The notes beneath the pieces are model-generated. The model did not search any database, was not told the DNA's origin, and was given only the letters and a program-made list of their open reading frames with translations. Shown here piece after piece: positions 26,864-36,662 of a stretch of 43,720 nt of DNA (within the stretch, counting starts at the first letter, position 1; each line of letters begins with the position of its first letter). Origin of the DNA: Methanosarcina sp. (lineage in GTDB: Archaea; Halobacteriota; Methanosarcinia; Methanosarcinales; Methanosarcinaceae); assembly GCA_003164755.1 (NCBI GenBank), contig PLUB01000053.1:1-43720 (forward strand). Reading direction: 5' to 3'. Position numbers and translations under genes: made by a program.

Positions 26864-27913
26864 TAAATTTCGATTCTACATTTGAACAGAACATTAATAA
26901 TTCAATAAACACAATAAAACCATATAAAAAAACAGTTTATCATAAATCCCACATTTTTTATATGTATACAGACATATAATTTGTTGCCTATTTGATTACC
27001 AGCATTCATTGAAAATTGAATTCATTTTCAAGCTACTTTCATATTAGTAATAATAGATACCTTTCTTGTTTGTATTGTCGGACAGGAGATAAATAAAAAA
27101 ATGTATATCATTATATGTAGGAACCGAAAAAAAGATTAAGCTCATGAAAAAGTAACTTCCTTATATTTATTTTAGCTTTCTGTTCCTTGTTTAATCCTTA
27201 TTCTGATCTTCGACCTGGTACCCTCTTTCTCATAATTCTTGTCTCCTTTTATTTGAAAATTGGCTTCTCTGTAGGAGATTACTTTTAAGCCTGTTACAAT
27301 AGCTCGTCGTGAACAGAATCAATATCTTTCTGCCAACATTCATCAGGTCCGAAATTTCAACAATTGAGGATCACTAAGTCCGTTTCTTTGGGATTTCTTA
27401 CAGGATCCAGATCATGAGACTCACAAGAAATAGAATTATACTGGTTATTAATGTGGGAGGAGCAATTATTTAGGCCCTAGTTTTCGCTGACCTTCTTACA
27501 AGAGTTCCTTCTTCTTTTTCTATTACAATTGTAGAGGTCTGAATAGCCATGGCTTTCACACATCAATCAGATGAACCTATTTAAGAGCTAGAGGGAATGA
27601 TTCCAACCTTCTTTTACCCCAAAATGCAGAGATTGATGCTATTTCGTTAACTTCGTTTTTACATACACATAATTGTCCAATTGACCATTGTTGATTCGAT
27701 AAAGCCTATGTAGGATGTGTAATCTGAACACTTCTGAGAGCCTAGATTCTTAAATTTAAAAAAAATAACAGACCTGGTAACCCCGGTTGCAAGCATAGAA
27801 GCAGCAGGAAATTTTTAGGGAATATTTTGTAATGGGTTCATGCCATCATCCTAGTTTAAAAATTAGACTATATCTACGAGAAAATAGCCAGGATGGACAT
27901 TAGAATAAATTTA
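26864..27913. other. 1 kb spacer with a repeat copy and fossil fragments
   Basis: It contains the family-1 copy at 26960-27065. A plus-strand frame from 27413 reads MRLTRNRIILVINVGGAII, TAG, then ALVFADLLTRVPSSFSI and later stops. It looks like the membrane N-terminus of a dead gene, unidentified. On the minus strand near 27170-27300 a frame reads ISYREANFQIKGDKNYEKEG, then TRSKIRIRIKQGTES and a stop, also unidentified. Confidence 0.4.
26960..27065. repeat. Dispersed repeat family 1, copy F
   Basis: The segment contains tatgtatacagacatataat, ttgttgcctatttgattacc, agcattcattgaaaattgaa, ttcattttcaagctactttc and atattagtaataatag. It is in the orientation of copies A and B, about 100 bases after dacZ. 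Confidence 0.65.
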
Positions 27914-28963
27914 TTAATTCACTTTAAAGCGGAGAAGCGCTGCAATTCCTCCAAGTTTATGAAGCTTTTCTCCGGGCTCAAAAGCAGTGCTGAAAACAAT
28001 AACTTTTCCCTGAGCCTGTTCTATCTTCATCAGGAGCTCGTCAATATCCACCCCTTTTTCACGCCCATTTCTCAAGGTTTCGTCAGCAACGAGAAGCGTC
28101 TCGATAGCTCCATAACCAAGAGCATTTTGAACATCGGCAAAACCATAGGCTGCTTTGCCATCTATTGATATTTCTCGAATAAGATCTTCTATCAGAATTG
28201 ATTCACGAGCTATGCGGGATTCCACCATTATCCTGTCAACTGCGCCTCTGCGAAGTACTTCCTGAAAGCCTGACATCCCAATCATGGACGTATCTTCTTT
28301 TATTGCCTTTGAAGCCATAGAGGGCTCAGTCTCATAGAAATATTTCAAAAAATCGTCTTTGGTAAACCCTGGCCCTGCAATAACTAAAGAGGCATCCTCA
28401 AGAACCGCATGCCTAAGCTGCTCAAGGATACTCCGGAAAAATTCATTTCTGAGACCTATCTCCCGTTTTCCAGATGACTGGTGAATATGGGAGTAGATCT
28501 CGATTCCATAATGATGTACAAAACCAATATCTGCGTCCCCTTCTTCAATTGCAACAATAACAACCTTCGGACGCCTCGAAGCCTCTTCAGCGTCGTGAAT
28601 TCGCTGGAGCTGGTCATTCTTCCAGTGCTCTTTAATGATAGAAATGTTAGTTCCGATCTCGACATTAAGAGTGTGATAGGAGCCAGAATCCATCCCATGC
28701 TCTATCGGACCGTGTATTCGCAGCCTGTTAGCAAACTTATTAAATTCCATTTCTTCAACCCTAATTCCTAGCCTGACCTTTACTTTCTCAACCTTTTCGG
28801 GGCGTATTTTATCGCTTGAAATATCAGCTTTCCTTTTGGTAAGAGCAAAGATAAGGTCCGATGCTTCAATAATATATTTTAGATGCCATAGGTCGTCGAT
28901 AGATTCGATTGTTACTGAAATATTCCCTTCTCTTCCTTTAAGGGAACGATTTGTAACTCTCAT
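27914..28963 (-). CDS. pelA: Pelota (aPelota), ribosome rescue factor
   Basis: Archaeal Pelota recognises ribosomes stalled with an empty A site and, with an EF1A-type GTPase and ABCE1, splits them. The 349 residues cover all three domains: an Sm-like N-domain (MRVTNRSLKGREGNISVTIES, DLWHLKYIIEASD), the central eRF1-like domain (KVVIVAIEEGDADIGFVHHYG) without the GGQ loop of release factors, and the C-terminal domain (AIETLLVADETLRN, IVFSTAFEPGEKLHKLGGIAALLRF). The ATG has GGAGTGAG about 8 bases upstream. It lies 113 bases after rqcH on the same strand, so the two are probably co-transcribed. Confidence 0.95.
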   Translation of the reverse strand: MRVTNRSLKGREGNISVTIESIDDLWHLKYIIEASDLIFALTKRKADISSDKIRPEKVEKVKVRLGIRVEEMEFNKFANRLRIHGPIEHGMDSGSYHTLNVEIGTNISIIKEHWKNDQLQRIHDAEEASRRPKVVIVAIEEGDADIGFVHHYGIEIYSHIHQSSGKREIGLRNEFFRSILEQLRHAVLEDASLVIAGPGFTKDDFLKYFYETEPSMASKAIKEDTSMIGMSGFQEVLRRGAVDRIMVESRIARESILIEDLIREISIDGKAAYGFADVQNALGYGAIETLLVADETLRNGREKGVDIDELLMKIEQAQGKVIVFSTAFEPGEKLHKLGGIAALLRFKVN

Positions 28964-29076
28964 ATCTTTCTCACTCCCTGCATTTCAATCTACCTTTCAT
29001 TTAACTCTTTGACTTTATTTAGCTCTAATTTGTTCACAGTCCTCATCTCTTTTTCAGCTTTTTCTCGAGCTTCTAC

Positions 29077-31323
29077 TCAAAGTCTTTCTTCAGATTCTTC
29101 TTTTGCAATTTCTCCAAATTCTTCTTCAGCTTCCTCACCGCTACCTTCATGTTCCCATTCTACTTCTGAAGCTTCATATTCTCCACTCATATGCTCTTTT
29201 TTTTGACTTTTTCTTTCTGGTTTCTGATTCTTTAAATCCGACTCTCCAGAAGGGACCATCATAGCAACCAGGTCTGGGGATGCGATCTGCTTAACGAAAC
29301 GAGGATCTCTGAGTTCATTTGCATAAATTTTATAAATCTTTTTTGAGATGTCATTCTGGTTGAAAGTGCCTGGAACAATCTCCAGAATATAATCACCATG
29401 CTTCCGGACAGCAAAACTAGGGCCACCGATAACCCTCGTCTCATTTTTGAGCTCAAGCCCGACTGCAATGCTCAGAGGAACATCCCTAAAGTAATTGCGT
29501 TCTCCCCTAATGATAAAAGCTCCCTTTCTCACATATTCTCCAGATTCGGGGGTCTTTGTGACCTGTTCAGATCTAACCCAGTAGCAATCCCCACTAAAGT
29601 GACCTCCTTTCCAGAGGCTAGAATAAGAAACTGCAAACTGCGCAGCTTCTCTTAGCGTAGATTCAGGGACTTCCTCTCCTGTGGTCTTGACAATCGTCAG
29701 TGGAGCACCTGGAGTCTGAGTATGGAAGACAATATCTCTTTTTTCCATGTATTTTTTAAAAATTTCCTCATTGGTATCAGCATCTCTGCCTCCTACAACA
29801 AGAAAATTATCAGAGGATACAAACCATCTGAAACGGTCATACCAGTGCTTTTTCCTGGCCACCTGGAGTTTTCTCCTTGCTTTTGCAGTCTTTGCTTCAA
29901 TCTTTTTCTCCAGAGCTTTCCTGGTATTTTCGATAGCTTTGATAGCACCTTCACTTTTTTTGCTAAACTTTTTTACTTTTTCATAGTATTCCTGAGCGTT
30001 CTGAGGCACTGTCTTCCGGATATCAAGGTTAACGCTCTTGTCATCAAGCTCCACGGTTACAGTCCCCATCCTTTGGTCAATAGTTGTAATTCTTTGCGCA
30101 GCAGGTAATGTATATTTTGCTTTTTTAAGAATAGATAGTATCTCATCCCAGGAATAACCCTTTGATCTCGCTCCATTGAGCACCGAAAAAAGCTTTTCGA
30201 TAAGCTGATAATTTGCATAGACAATTTCTGCAAGCAGATTATTCTTTTCAATTTCTTTATTGAATTTCTCAAGGCTCTCTTCCTGCTGAAGAAGCCGCCT
30301 TTCGTAAACATTTAAATTTTTTTCTGTTTTCTCAGCTTCCTTTACTTTTACGATATTTTCAAGCGCCTTTTTCCCGAAGAACTCGTCAAGCGCCGTATTG
30401 AAGAAATCGAAATATTCTTTTTCACATTCTGAATAGCGTATAAGATCAAAAGGCAGCACATCGAAAGTTTCCATCTTTCCATTAATTTCTTTTTTTACGT
30501 GCTGAGGTCTGAGTTTAAGAGATTCAGCTTCAATTCTCGTTTCATTTTTAATTTCGATCTCGACTCCAGACGCAATTTCAATTTGAGATTCTTCATTACA
30601 TGCATTCCTTGCCCTAAATAGCGGGGCGAATAAATCAAGCATAGCATTGGATAACTTAGAAGCATCCTCTTCTGATGCTTCCTTTGCAGGCTTAGATTTT
30701 TCAATTTTTGCCCTCGAACAGACTTCTTCTGCCAGAACTCCTCCTAGATTAAACCTGGTAGCAATTGTACGGACAAGGTCAGCTGTAGATTCGGAAAAAG
30801 CTTTCATAAGGTCCGAAACCTTAGCATCTATTGGACTTAGTTGTGCCTCAGGAAGTTCGTAGATTTCTCCGCTCCTGAGCCTGCGATCCCGCATGGTCAC
30901 AGGGTTCATTGGAAGGATAATTTTGTTTTCCGAATCAACGATAAGCAAGTTACCCCGAGCAAAAAGTTCCACAATAAGAGTACTCCTGACTCCTGCCCTC
31001 TCTGTCCCTATTTTGATGATTCTGTCAAAATCATGCTGTTCCACATATATGATCCTGCCACCTATCAGGTACTTTCTAAGTAGCATCGGAAATGCTTTGG
31101 GAAGATCAGGACTTGCCCCAAAGTGTTTGCTTAGATGGATGCGTTTACCAGCCTCGATAACCAAGTTGTCCCTACCTTTATGATAAACATAAAGGTTGAT
31201 GCGAATCTCCTCACTTGCAAGCTGGTAGATCTTCCCTATCTTCGAATCAATGATGGACATTGGGCCTGCTGAAAGCTCCGCAACAACTGCAGCAACGTCA
31301 GCACTTGACATATCATGTTTCAT
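29077..31323 (-). CDS. rqcH: RqcH/Rqc2 (NFACT) ribosome quality control protein
   Basis: RqcH binds the large subunit carrying a stalled nascent chain and recruits tRNA to extend it. The 748 residues (from ATG 31323) have the NFACT-N domain (SSADVAAVVAELSAGPMSIID, IYVEQHDFDRIIKIGTERAG) with the Asp-Arg pair D100-R101 needed for tailing in bacterial RqcH. A coiled-coil region lies around 330-420, the NFACT-R domain (FVVGGRDADTNEEIFKKYM, KRDIVFHTQTPGAP) follows, and an acidic Glu-rich tail ends the protein. The frame is open from a TTG 17 codons earlier, but family alignment starts at MKHDMSSAD; no clear Shine-Dalgarno is seen. It is upstream of pelA on the same strand. Confidence 0.92.
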   Translation of the reverse strand: MKHDMSSADVAAVVAELSAGPMSIIDSKIGKIYQLASEEIRINLYVYHKGRDNLVIEAGKRIHLSKHFGASPDLPKAFPMLLRKYLIGGRIIYVEQHDFDRIIKIGTERAGVRSTLIVELFARGNLLIVDSENKIILPMNPVTMRDRRLRSGEIYELPEAQLSPIDAKVSDLMKAFSESTADLVRTIATRFNLGGVLAEEVCSRAKIEKSKPAKEASEEDASKLSNAMLDLFAPLFRARNACNEESQIEIASGVEIEIKNETRIEAESLKLRPQHVKKEINGKMETFDVLPFDLIRYSECEKEYFDFFNTALDEFFGKKALENIVKVKEAEKTEKNLNVYERRLLQQEESLEKFNKEIEKNNLLAEIVYANYQLIEKLFSVLNGARSKGYSWDEILSILKKAKYTLPAAQRITTIDQRMGTVTVELDDKSVNLDIRKTVPQNAQEYYEKVKKFSKKSEGAIKAIENTRKALEKKIEAKTAKARRKLQVARKKHWYDRFRWFVSSDNFLVVGGRDADTNEEIFKKYMEKRDIVFHTQTPGAPLTIVKTTGEEVPESTLREAAQFAVSYSSLWKGGHFSGDCYWVRSEQVTKTPESGEYVRKGAFIIRGERNYFRDVPLSIAVGLELKNETRVIGGPSFAVRKHGDYILEIVPGTFNQNDISKKIYKIYANELRDPRFVKQIASPDLVAMMVPSGESDLKNQKPERKSQKKEHMSGEYEASEVEWEHEGSGEEAEEEFGEIAKEESEERL

Positions 31324-32289
31324 GAAGTGGATATTAATAGAGGCTTTTCGTATAAGCCTTTGCCAGCCAATCAACGCGTCGTTATCTTACTAGCCATTTC
31401 GATACGCTGCATATAAATCAAGCGAAAATATTGATAATAGAGGCTATCGAATAAATTCCAAGAGGTATAGGGAAGAAAAAAATATTTGAGTAAATTTAAC
31501 TGTATATGCTATCTTCAATCCTTCTTATCCCGAACCTTCAGTGAGACTTTTCAGCAGTTTAAATGAAAAAAATGAAGCAGAATGGAACAAGAGCACAAAA
31601 TGAAAGTAAACTTAATTGGTAAAACAACTGTCTATCCCACCTACAGCAAGCCTACACAAAAAAGGCATGTCTTTTTCCAATTACGTGGTACCTTAAGGTT
31701 TAATCATAACTATTCATCCTGAGAAAACAATACTATTATACATCTTTACCAGGATTCGATGAGCAAATTTGGGGTGGCTGATTGCATTGAACTGTCTACT
31801 ATTAGAAATATTTTTTATTAATCGAAGTCAGTAATTTTAAGTACCTCTAGTATCAGAATAGGAATCGTCCAGAGTGGGGCAAAGATGAATATGTACCTTC
31901 AATCTGTCTCAACAAAGAGAATAAGATAATTCTTCTTCAAAACCCAATAAAAGCCCTGAGAACAGGCAAATGCTAGGAATTAGTTGTTGATTACCAATAA
32001 TCTTTATTGCAGCAAAACAGCTTCATATTATGAAAGAAATTTAATACATAGAAATGTAGCAAAGTCAAGGTAAAAGAAATCTGTTTTTTCGGGGAATTCC
32101 TTTTATCTTTCTATTTAATACATAATGCTTTTCGACGATTGAATATTTTAGACAATAATCTTTAAATTTTATTTATTCTATTCCATTTTCAAAAAGGTTA
32201 TATATATATAATCATAACTATGTTAAATTCGTAAATGTTACAAATTCGAATAATTGTGTTAATCCCAAAATGAAATTGAGGTTTCAAAA
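31324..32289. other. Divergent spacer between rqcH and cfbA
   Basis: No gene seen. It should hold the promoters of rqcH (minus) and cfbA (plus); only the latter has a clear TATA-like run. I could not assign the rest, including 31850-31980, which has no long frame. Confidence 0.45.
32199..32212 (+). promoter_or_regulatory. TATA box of the cfb cluster
   Basis: A TATATATATATAA run preceded by AAAAAGG (a BRE-like purine stretch) lies about 80 bases before cfbA. The leader contains ATTCG and CGAAT half-sites (about 32227-32251), which may form a weak operator. No NikR-type GTGTTAC/GTAACAC pair is evident. Confidence 0.5.
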
Positions 32290-32682
32290 ATGACAGAAAA
32301 ACTCGGAATTCTGGCCATAGGCCATGGGAGCAAACTGCCTTACAATAAAGAAGTAGTCACTCAAATAGCAGATCACATCGCTCAGAAACACTCAAATGTC
32401 ATCGTCAGAGCCGGTTTCATGGAAAACAGTGAGCCAAATCTAGAAAAAGCAATTGAAGACTTTTCAGGGACTGGGGTGACAAAAGTAGCAGCAGTACCTG
32501 TTTTTCTGGCTTCTGGAGTTCATATCACAAAGGACATTCCTCAGATACTGAAATTGGACCAGAAAGGCTGTGGAAACCTGACAATTGATGGAAAGCCAGT
32601 TCCTGTGTGCTATGCAAGGCCTCTAGGAGCTGATGAGCTGATTGCTGAACTCGTTTTCAAGAGAGCCCAGGAAGTCCTGTAA
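32290..32682 (+). CDS. cfbA: Sirohydrochlorin nickelochelatase
   Basis: CfbA is the small chelatase that inserts Ni2+ into sirohydrochlorin, the first committed step to coenzyme F430. The 130-residue length is that of the short, homodimeric CbiX-S type. The two metal-handling histidines are visible: H12 in [11 protein letters not shown] and H78 in [18 protein letters not shown] lies 8 bases before the ATG. It is the first gene of cfbA-E-D-C-B, and cfbE follows after 27 bases. The same family includes cobaltochelatases for B12, but the cluster makes nickel the likely substrate. Confidence 0.95.
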   Translation: MTEKLGILAIGHGSKLPYNKEVVTQIADHIAQKHSNVIVRAGFMENSEPNLEKAIEDFSGTGVTKVAAVPVFLASGVHITKDIPQILKLDQKGCGNLTIDGKPVPVCYARPLGADELIAELVFKRAQEVL

Positions 32683-32709
32683 GCTCATTATCAAGGTCCG
32701 GTTTTATTT

Positions 32710-34209
32710 ATGGACCTTTACCCAAAGAAGGTCGCCGTGCTAGACCTGACCCACGGTGGCATTCCTATAGCAAAGAAACTTGCAACCCTTGGGTATGAAG
32801 TGACTGGAGTAGATGTATATGGGACAGTTGATCCAGGACTGCTGATTGAGCTTGAGGAAAAAAATGGCATATACTGCTCAAAAGATTCTCTCCCTTCTTT
32901 TGGATTCGATCTCCTAGTAGCGCCCATACACCTGGATTCTGCTTATCCAATGATTTCAGAAGCCAGAGCAGACGGAAAAAGAATCCGATCGCATCATGAA
33001 ATCGTTGGAAAAATACTCAAAAATGACTCAAGACTCTCTGGCATAAAAACAATCGAGATTACGGGCGTCAAAGCAAAAACAAGCACTGCATCTATCCTTG
33101 CGGATATACTTTCCAGAAAGTTTGATGTAGCACTGCATACCTCCAGGGGACTTGAAACCTGGAAAAGGGGGATTTCATCTCTTATCTGCAGGGGCTTGAG
33201 CATAACACCTGGAAGTATTCTTGTTGTAGTTGAAAAAGTTTTTGAGGTCGGATTTAAGCCGGATTTTGTCATATTCGAAATCTCGATTGGAGGTACTGGA
33301 AACGCAGATATTGGAATTCTGACAACCCTTTCTCCAGACTATCTAATTGGAAACAATACAGCCCTTGCGAGCGAGGCAAAGCTCCAGCTTGTAAGGAGCG
33401 CAAAAACTGGAAGTACTCTTATACTCAACGCAGCAGCCAAAAAAGCCCTTGAAGTCATAAAAGAGAGTCAAGCAAGGGTTTTAACATTCAAAGACCCCTT
33501 TGATGTGGGAATTCTCGAAAAGACAGATAAAGTCGCTGACTTTGCACTAGAAACAAGAAAATATACTGAATTACAATCAATTTCTTCAGGCTTTTCAGCC
33601 TTATCAGTACCATCAAAATTATCTGAATTACCAGTAGTTTCGACATCTTCTGACTCTCTCCTTGATTTTATGCGCAGGGAGGATAAAATTTTCTCAGCTT
33701 CCTTGCTTGCTGGGTACAATATTTCGGCTTACAGGACAGCTTTCATAGCAGCATCTGCAGCAGCCCTTGAGCTTGGAGTCGAATGTGAGACAATTGTTGC
33801 AGTTCTTGAGGGATTCAGGGGACTATTAGGCAGGATGCAAGAAAATGAGCTTAATGGGATAACCCTGATAGATAATTCCAATTCAGGTATGGATATTCTC
33901 TCCACCGAGAAAGCCTTTGAGTATACCCTCCTGAAGAAAAAGGATGAAAAAAAGAACGGAGGTGTCATCCTTATCCTTGGTGAAGAAGCCTCTCAAGTCT
34001 GCGAGGGGCTACAGCCTGCATCAGTACAAGACCTAGTGAAAAAATTAGGCATGAAGTATAAACAGATTATCCTGGTCGGAGAACGGATGAAAGCAATAGT
34101 TGCCAAAAATGCCTTTTATGCAGCCAGTCTTCCTGAAGGACTCGCGAAAGCTTCTGAACTTGCAAGGAAAGATGATATAATACTATCTTCTGTAAAGTGC
34201 TTCCGTTAG
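32710..34209 (+). CDS. cfbE: Coenzyme F430 synthetase (MurD-like ligase)
   Basis: CfbE carries out the last step: ATP-dependent closure of the carbocyclic ring in seco-F430 (15,17(3)-seco-F430-17(3)-acid) to give F430. It is a Mur-ligase relative of 499 residues. The N-terminal Rossmann-like part ([31 protein letters not shown]) is followed by a P-loop-like [14 protein letters not shown] at about 118-130 in place of the usual GTNGKTTT, and a C-terminal ligase domain ([20 protein letters not shown]). It is co-oriented with cfbA 27 bases before it, but a 407-base gap separates it from cfbD. It is the second gene here although its enzyme acts last. Confidence 0.93.
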   Translation: MDLYPKKVAVLDLTHGGIPIAKKLATLGYEVTGVDVYGTVDPGLLIELEEKNGIYCSKDSLPSFGFDLLVAPIHLDSAYPMISEARADGKRIRSHHEIVGKILKNDSRLSGIKTIEITGVKAKTSTASILADILSRKFDVALHTSRGLETWKRGISSLICRGLSITPGSILVVVEKVFEVGFKPDFVIFEISIGGTGNADIGILTTLSPDYLIGNNTALASEAKLQLVRSAKTGSTLILNAAAKKALEVIKESQARVLTFKDPFDVGILEKTDKVADFALETRKYTELQSISSGFSALSVPSKLSELPVVSTSSDSLLDFMRREDKIFSASLLAGYNISAYRTAFIAASAAALELGVECETIVAVLEGFRGLLGRMQENELNGITLIDNSNSGMDILSTEKAFEYTLLKKKDEKKNGGVILILGEEASQVCEGLQPASVQDLVKKLGMKYKQIILVGERMKAIVAKNAFYAASLPEGLAKASELARKDDIILSSVKCFR

Positions 34210-34616
34210 AGATATCCTTTGTGACATCTTAGTTTTTGAGATTTTTATTCTGAGTATTGAACGTCCAGAATGAAGAAACCTGAATATGGGTTTATCTCAA
34301 GCCGAAGATGTTTTCCCGAGATTTATATGATATAATTTTATACAGCCTCTTACAATCTGTATCCATCTCTATCAATTGATTTAATTCCAGTTGATTGATA
34401 TTTCTCTTGATTAAATCTCAATTGATCTTATACCCAGATCTTTCTTCCCTTATGAACTATTGCCCAAATTTAGAAGAACATAGTAGCTTCTATGGAGAAA
34501 TCAGAATCAACTCCATACTCATCATAAGCCGATTAGTCATTACGAAAAAAATATCATTAGACAATTTATAATTAAGATAATTTGTCTTTAAAAGGATTTA
34601 TCTAAGAGGATTTTTC
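34210..34616. other. Gap inside the cfb cluster with a candidate internal promoter
   Basis: This 407-base stretch has no gene. TATA-like runs occur at about 34321-34345 and 34564-34573 (ATTTATAATT); the latter is 45-50 bases before the cfbD ATG. With the stem-loop at 34371-34426 it suggests that cfbDCB can be transcribed separately from cfbAE. Confidence 0.45.
34371..34426 (+). promoter_or_regulatory. Imperfect stem-loop between cfbE and cfbD
   Basis: The arms ATCAATTGATTTAAT (34371-34385) and ATTAAATCTCAATTGAT (34410-34426) pair except for a two-base bulge. The loop holds a further GTTGATTGAT. It could be a terminator, a processing site or an operator; nothing decides between these. Confidence 0.4.
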
Positions 34617-35729
34617 ATGACTCGAAAAGAAATTGTGATTATTCATCCCCGCCCGAGTTCCATTGTTGCAGCCCTTTACACTCTCAGAGACTTAAATGTC
34701 GACGTCGCTATAATGCATGGGCCTCCAGGCTGTTCTTTCAAACATGCAAGGCTGCTTGAAGAAGATGGAATACATGTTGTCACCACAGGCCTTGAAGAGA
34801 ACAGTTTTGTTTTTGGAGGACACGATCGTCTTGTAAAGCTGATAAAAAAGTCCATTGAACTCTTCAATCCCAAAGTCATTGGAGTTGTCGGAACTTGTGC
34901 CAGCATGATCATTGGAGAAGAAATGCACGAAGCAGTTCTCGAAGCAAATCCTGATATTCCAGTAATTGAAGTAGAGGTGCATGCAGGTTACCCTGACAAC
35001 ACTAAAGGAGTACTCTATGCCCTGAAATCCGCACTCGATGCTAAGATCATAGATCATAAAGAGTTCGAGCGACAGGAATACCTTCTCGCAAAAGCCACAG
35101 ACATTGAAAAGAGATTTGGAGCTGCGAGCAGAGAATATCTAGCCCCCTCCCGTGGAGATATCAAATATAAAGTTGCTAAGCGTGTAATTCAACTTATTAA
35201 GGAAGGCAAAAAGGGCCTGATTATTATGAATGCTAAGAAGGAAACTGGCTACATGTTTGCAGACATTACTCTTGCAGTCAACGAAGTTGCAGCAACTCTC
35301 GGAATCCAAAAAAATCTCATAAACATGGCAAATATCGATACCATGCTCGGGCTTCCGAGGGTCAGACAACATGCAGAATACATAATGCGGGATCTGAAAG
35401 CCCATGGAATTGAGGTGCATGAAATCATTGGAGGAATGGATGAATACCCTATAACAGGAGAAAAGGTAAGTGAATTGGTAAAAGACAAATATGATGACTA
35501 TGATTTTGCGGTAATTACAGGCGTTCCACATGCAATACCGATGGAGAACATAAAGCATATGGAATTAATTTCAATTACCAACGGCCCAAGGCAGGTTCTG
35601 CCCTTGAAAGAAATGGGACACGAACATGTTTTGGTTGAAATTGACCTTCACCCGAAAACCCTGGGAGTCAGCAAAATAGTGGAATCAGAGTTTGGAGCCA
35701 CTTTAAGGGAAATTGCTAAGGAGGCCTGA
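34617..35729 (+). CDS. cfbD: Ni-sirohydrochlorin a,c-diamide reductive cyclase, NifD-like subunit
   Basis: CfbD is the nitrogenase-component-1-like subunit that, fed electrons by CfbC, reduces Ni-sirohydrochlorin a,c-diamide and forms the gamma-lactam ring of seco-F430. The 370 residues are homologous to NifD/K but shorter. Cluster-ligand cysteines typical of the family are visible at C39 ([10 protein letters not shown]) and C94 ([14 protein letters not shown]). A [12 protein letters not shown] motif follows near residue 120. GAGGA lies 7 bases before the ATG. It overlaps no gene; cfbC starts 37 bases after the stop. Confidence 0.95.
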   Translation: MTRKEIVIIHPRPSSIVAALYTLRDLNVDVAIMHGPPGCSFKHARLLEEDGIHVVTTGLEENSFVFGGHDRLVKLIKKSIELFNPKVIGVVGTCASMIIGEEMHEAVLEANPDIPVIEVEVHAGYPDNTKGVLYALKSALDAKIIDHKEFERQEYLLAKATDIEKRFGAASREYLAPSRGDIKYKVAKRVIQLIKEGKKGLIIMNAKKETGYMFADITLAVNEVAATLGIQKNLINMANIDTMLGLPRVRQHAEYIMRDLKAHGIEVHEIIGGMDEYPITGEKVSELVKDKYDDYDFAVITGVPHAIPMENIKHMELISITNGPRQVLPLKEMGHEHVLVEIDLHPKTLGVSKIVESEFGATLREIAKEA

Positions 35730-35766
35730 AATAAAAGGATCAGAACAAAATCAGGAGGAAGATTCT

Positions 35767-36564
35767 TTGAAAAATCAAAAAATCATAGCAATCTATGGGA
35801 AGGGTGGCATAGGCAAATCAAGTACAGCTTCAAATATTGCAGCAGCCTGTGCAGAAGCAGGAAATAAAGTTATGATCATAGGCTGTGACCCTAAAAGCGA
35901 CTCTTCCATCACCCTGCTTAGAGGTGTGAGAATTCCAACCATCCTTGACCTTCTGCGTGAAGATATGGATGTAAAGGAAAAAAATGTGGTTTTTGAAGGT
36001 TATGCAGGAGTCAAGTGCGTTGAAACAGGTGGCCCAGAGCCAGGCATAGGCTGTGCAGGGCGCGGAATTATTGTTGCTATCCAGAAACTGAAAAGCATCT
36101 CTGGTGACCTCCTAAAAGAGCAAGACCTCATCATTTATGATGTTCCTGGAGACATTGTCTGTGGCGGTTTTGTGGCCCCTGTCAGGAAAGGTTTTGTAAA
36201 TGAGGCATATATAATGACATCAGGAGAGTACATGCCCCTTTATGCAGCAAATAACATATGCAAGGGTCTTTCTAAGATAGGAATGCCTCTGAGTGGGATA
36301 ATATGCAATTCCAGAAATGCAAGCAGGGAAGAAGAAATCGTAGCGAAGTTTGCTGAGGAGATTTGCAGCCAACTAATGACCTTTATTCCAAAAAAAAGTA
36401 TAGTTCAGGACTGTGAAAGGGAAGGCTATTCAGTAATGGAAAAAGCACCGAATTCAGATATTGCCGAGATCTACCGCAAGCTTGGAAAAGCAATTCTTGA
36501 AAACGAAAAAAAAAATACATCCAACTCCCTGAGCGACAAGAGATTGAGAGAATTAACTAAATAA
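35767..36564 (+). CDS. cfbC: Ni-sirohydrochlorin a,c-diamide reductive cyclase, NifH-like reductase
   Basis: CfbC is the Fe-protein-like ATPase that passes electrons to CfbD. From the chosen TTG start the protein has 265 residues: P-loop GKGGIGKSS at 11-19, and the two cysteines that bridge the 4Fe-4S cluster between subunits at C96 ([12 protein letters not shown]) and C132 ([10 protein letters not shown]), matching the NifH positions. The TTG at 35767 is chosen because AGGAGG lies 8 bases upstream and family proteins start just before the P-loop. An earlier in-frame TTG (35713) lies inside cfbD and would add 18 unlikely residues. cfbB follows after 98 bases. Confidence 0.95.
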   Translation: MKNQKIIAIYGKGGIGKSSTASNIAAACAEAGNKVMIIGCDPKSDSSITLLRGVRIPTILDLLREDMDVKEKNVVFEGYAGVKCVETGGPEPGIGCAGRGIIVAIQKLKSISGDLLKEQDLIIYDVPGDIVCGGFVAPVRKGFVNEAYIMTSGEYMPLYAANNICKGLSKIGMPLSGIICNSRNASREEEIVAKFAEEICSQLMTFIPKKSIVQDCEREGYSVMEKAPNSDIAEIYRKLGKAILENEKKNTSNSLSDKRLRELTK

Positions 36565-36662
36565 GCTGCATTAACAAGTAGACTGTGAAATTATTTGAGT
36601 CGCAATAACTTCCATGGAAAAAAATTCTCAGGCAAAAAATAAGCTCAAGGGTGTAGAAAAGC

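Noticed and set aside
34692..35057. Large ORFs antisense to cfbD and to other long genes
   Set aside because: They are frame shadows with improbable composition.
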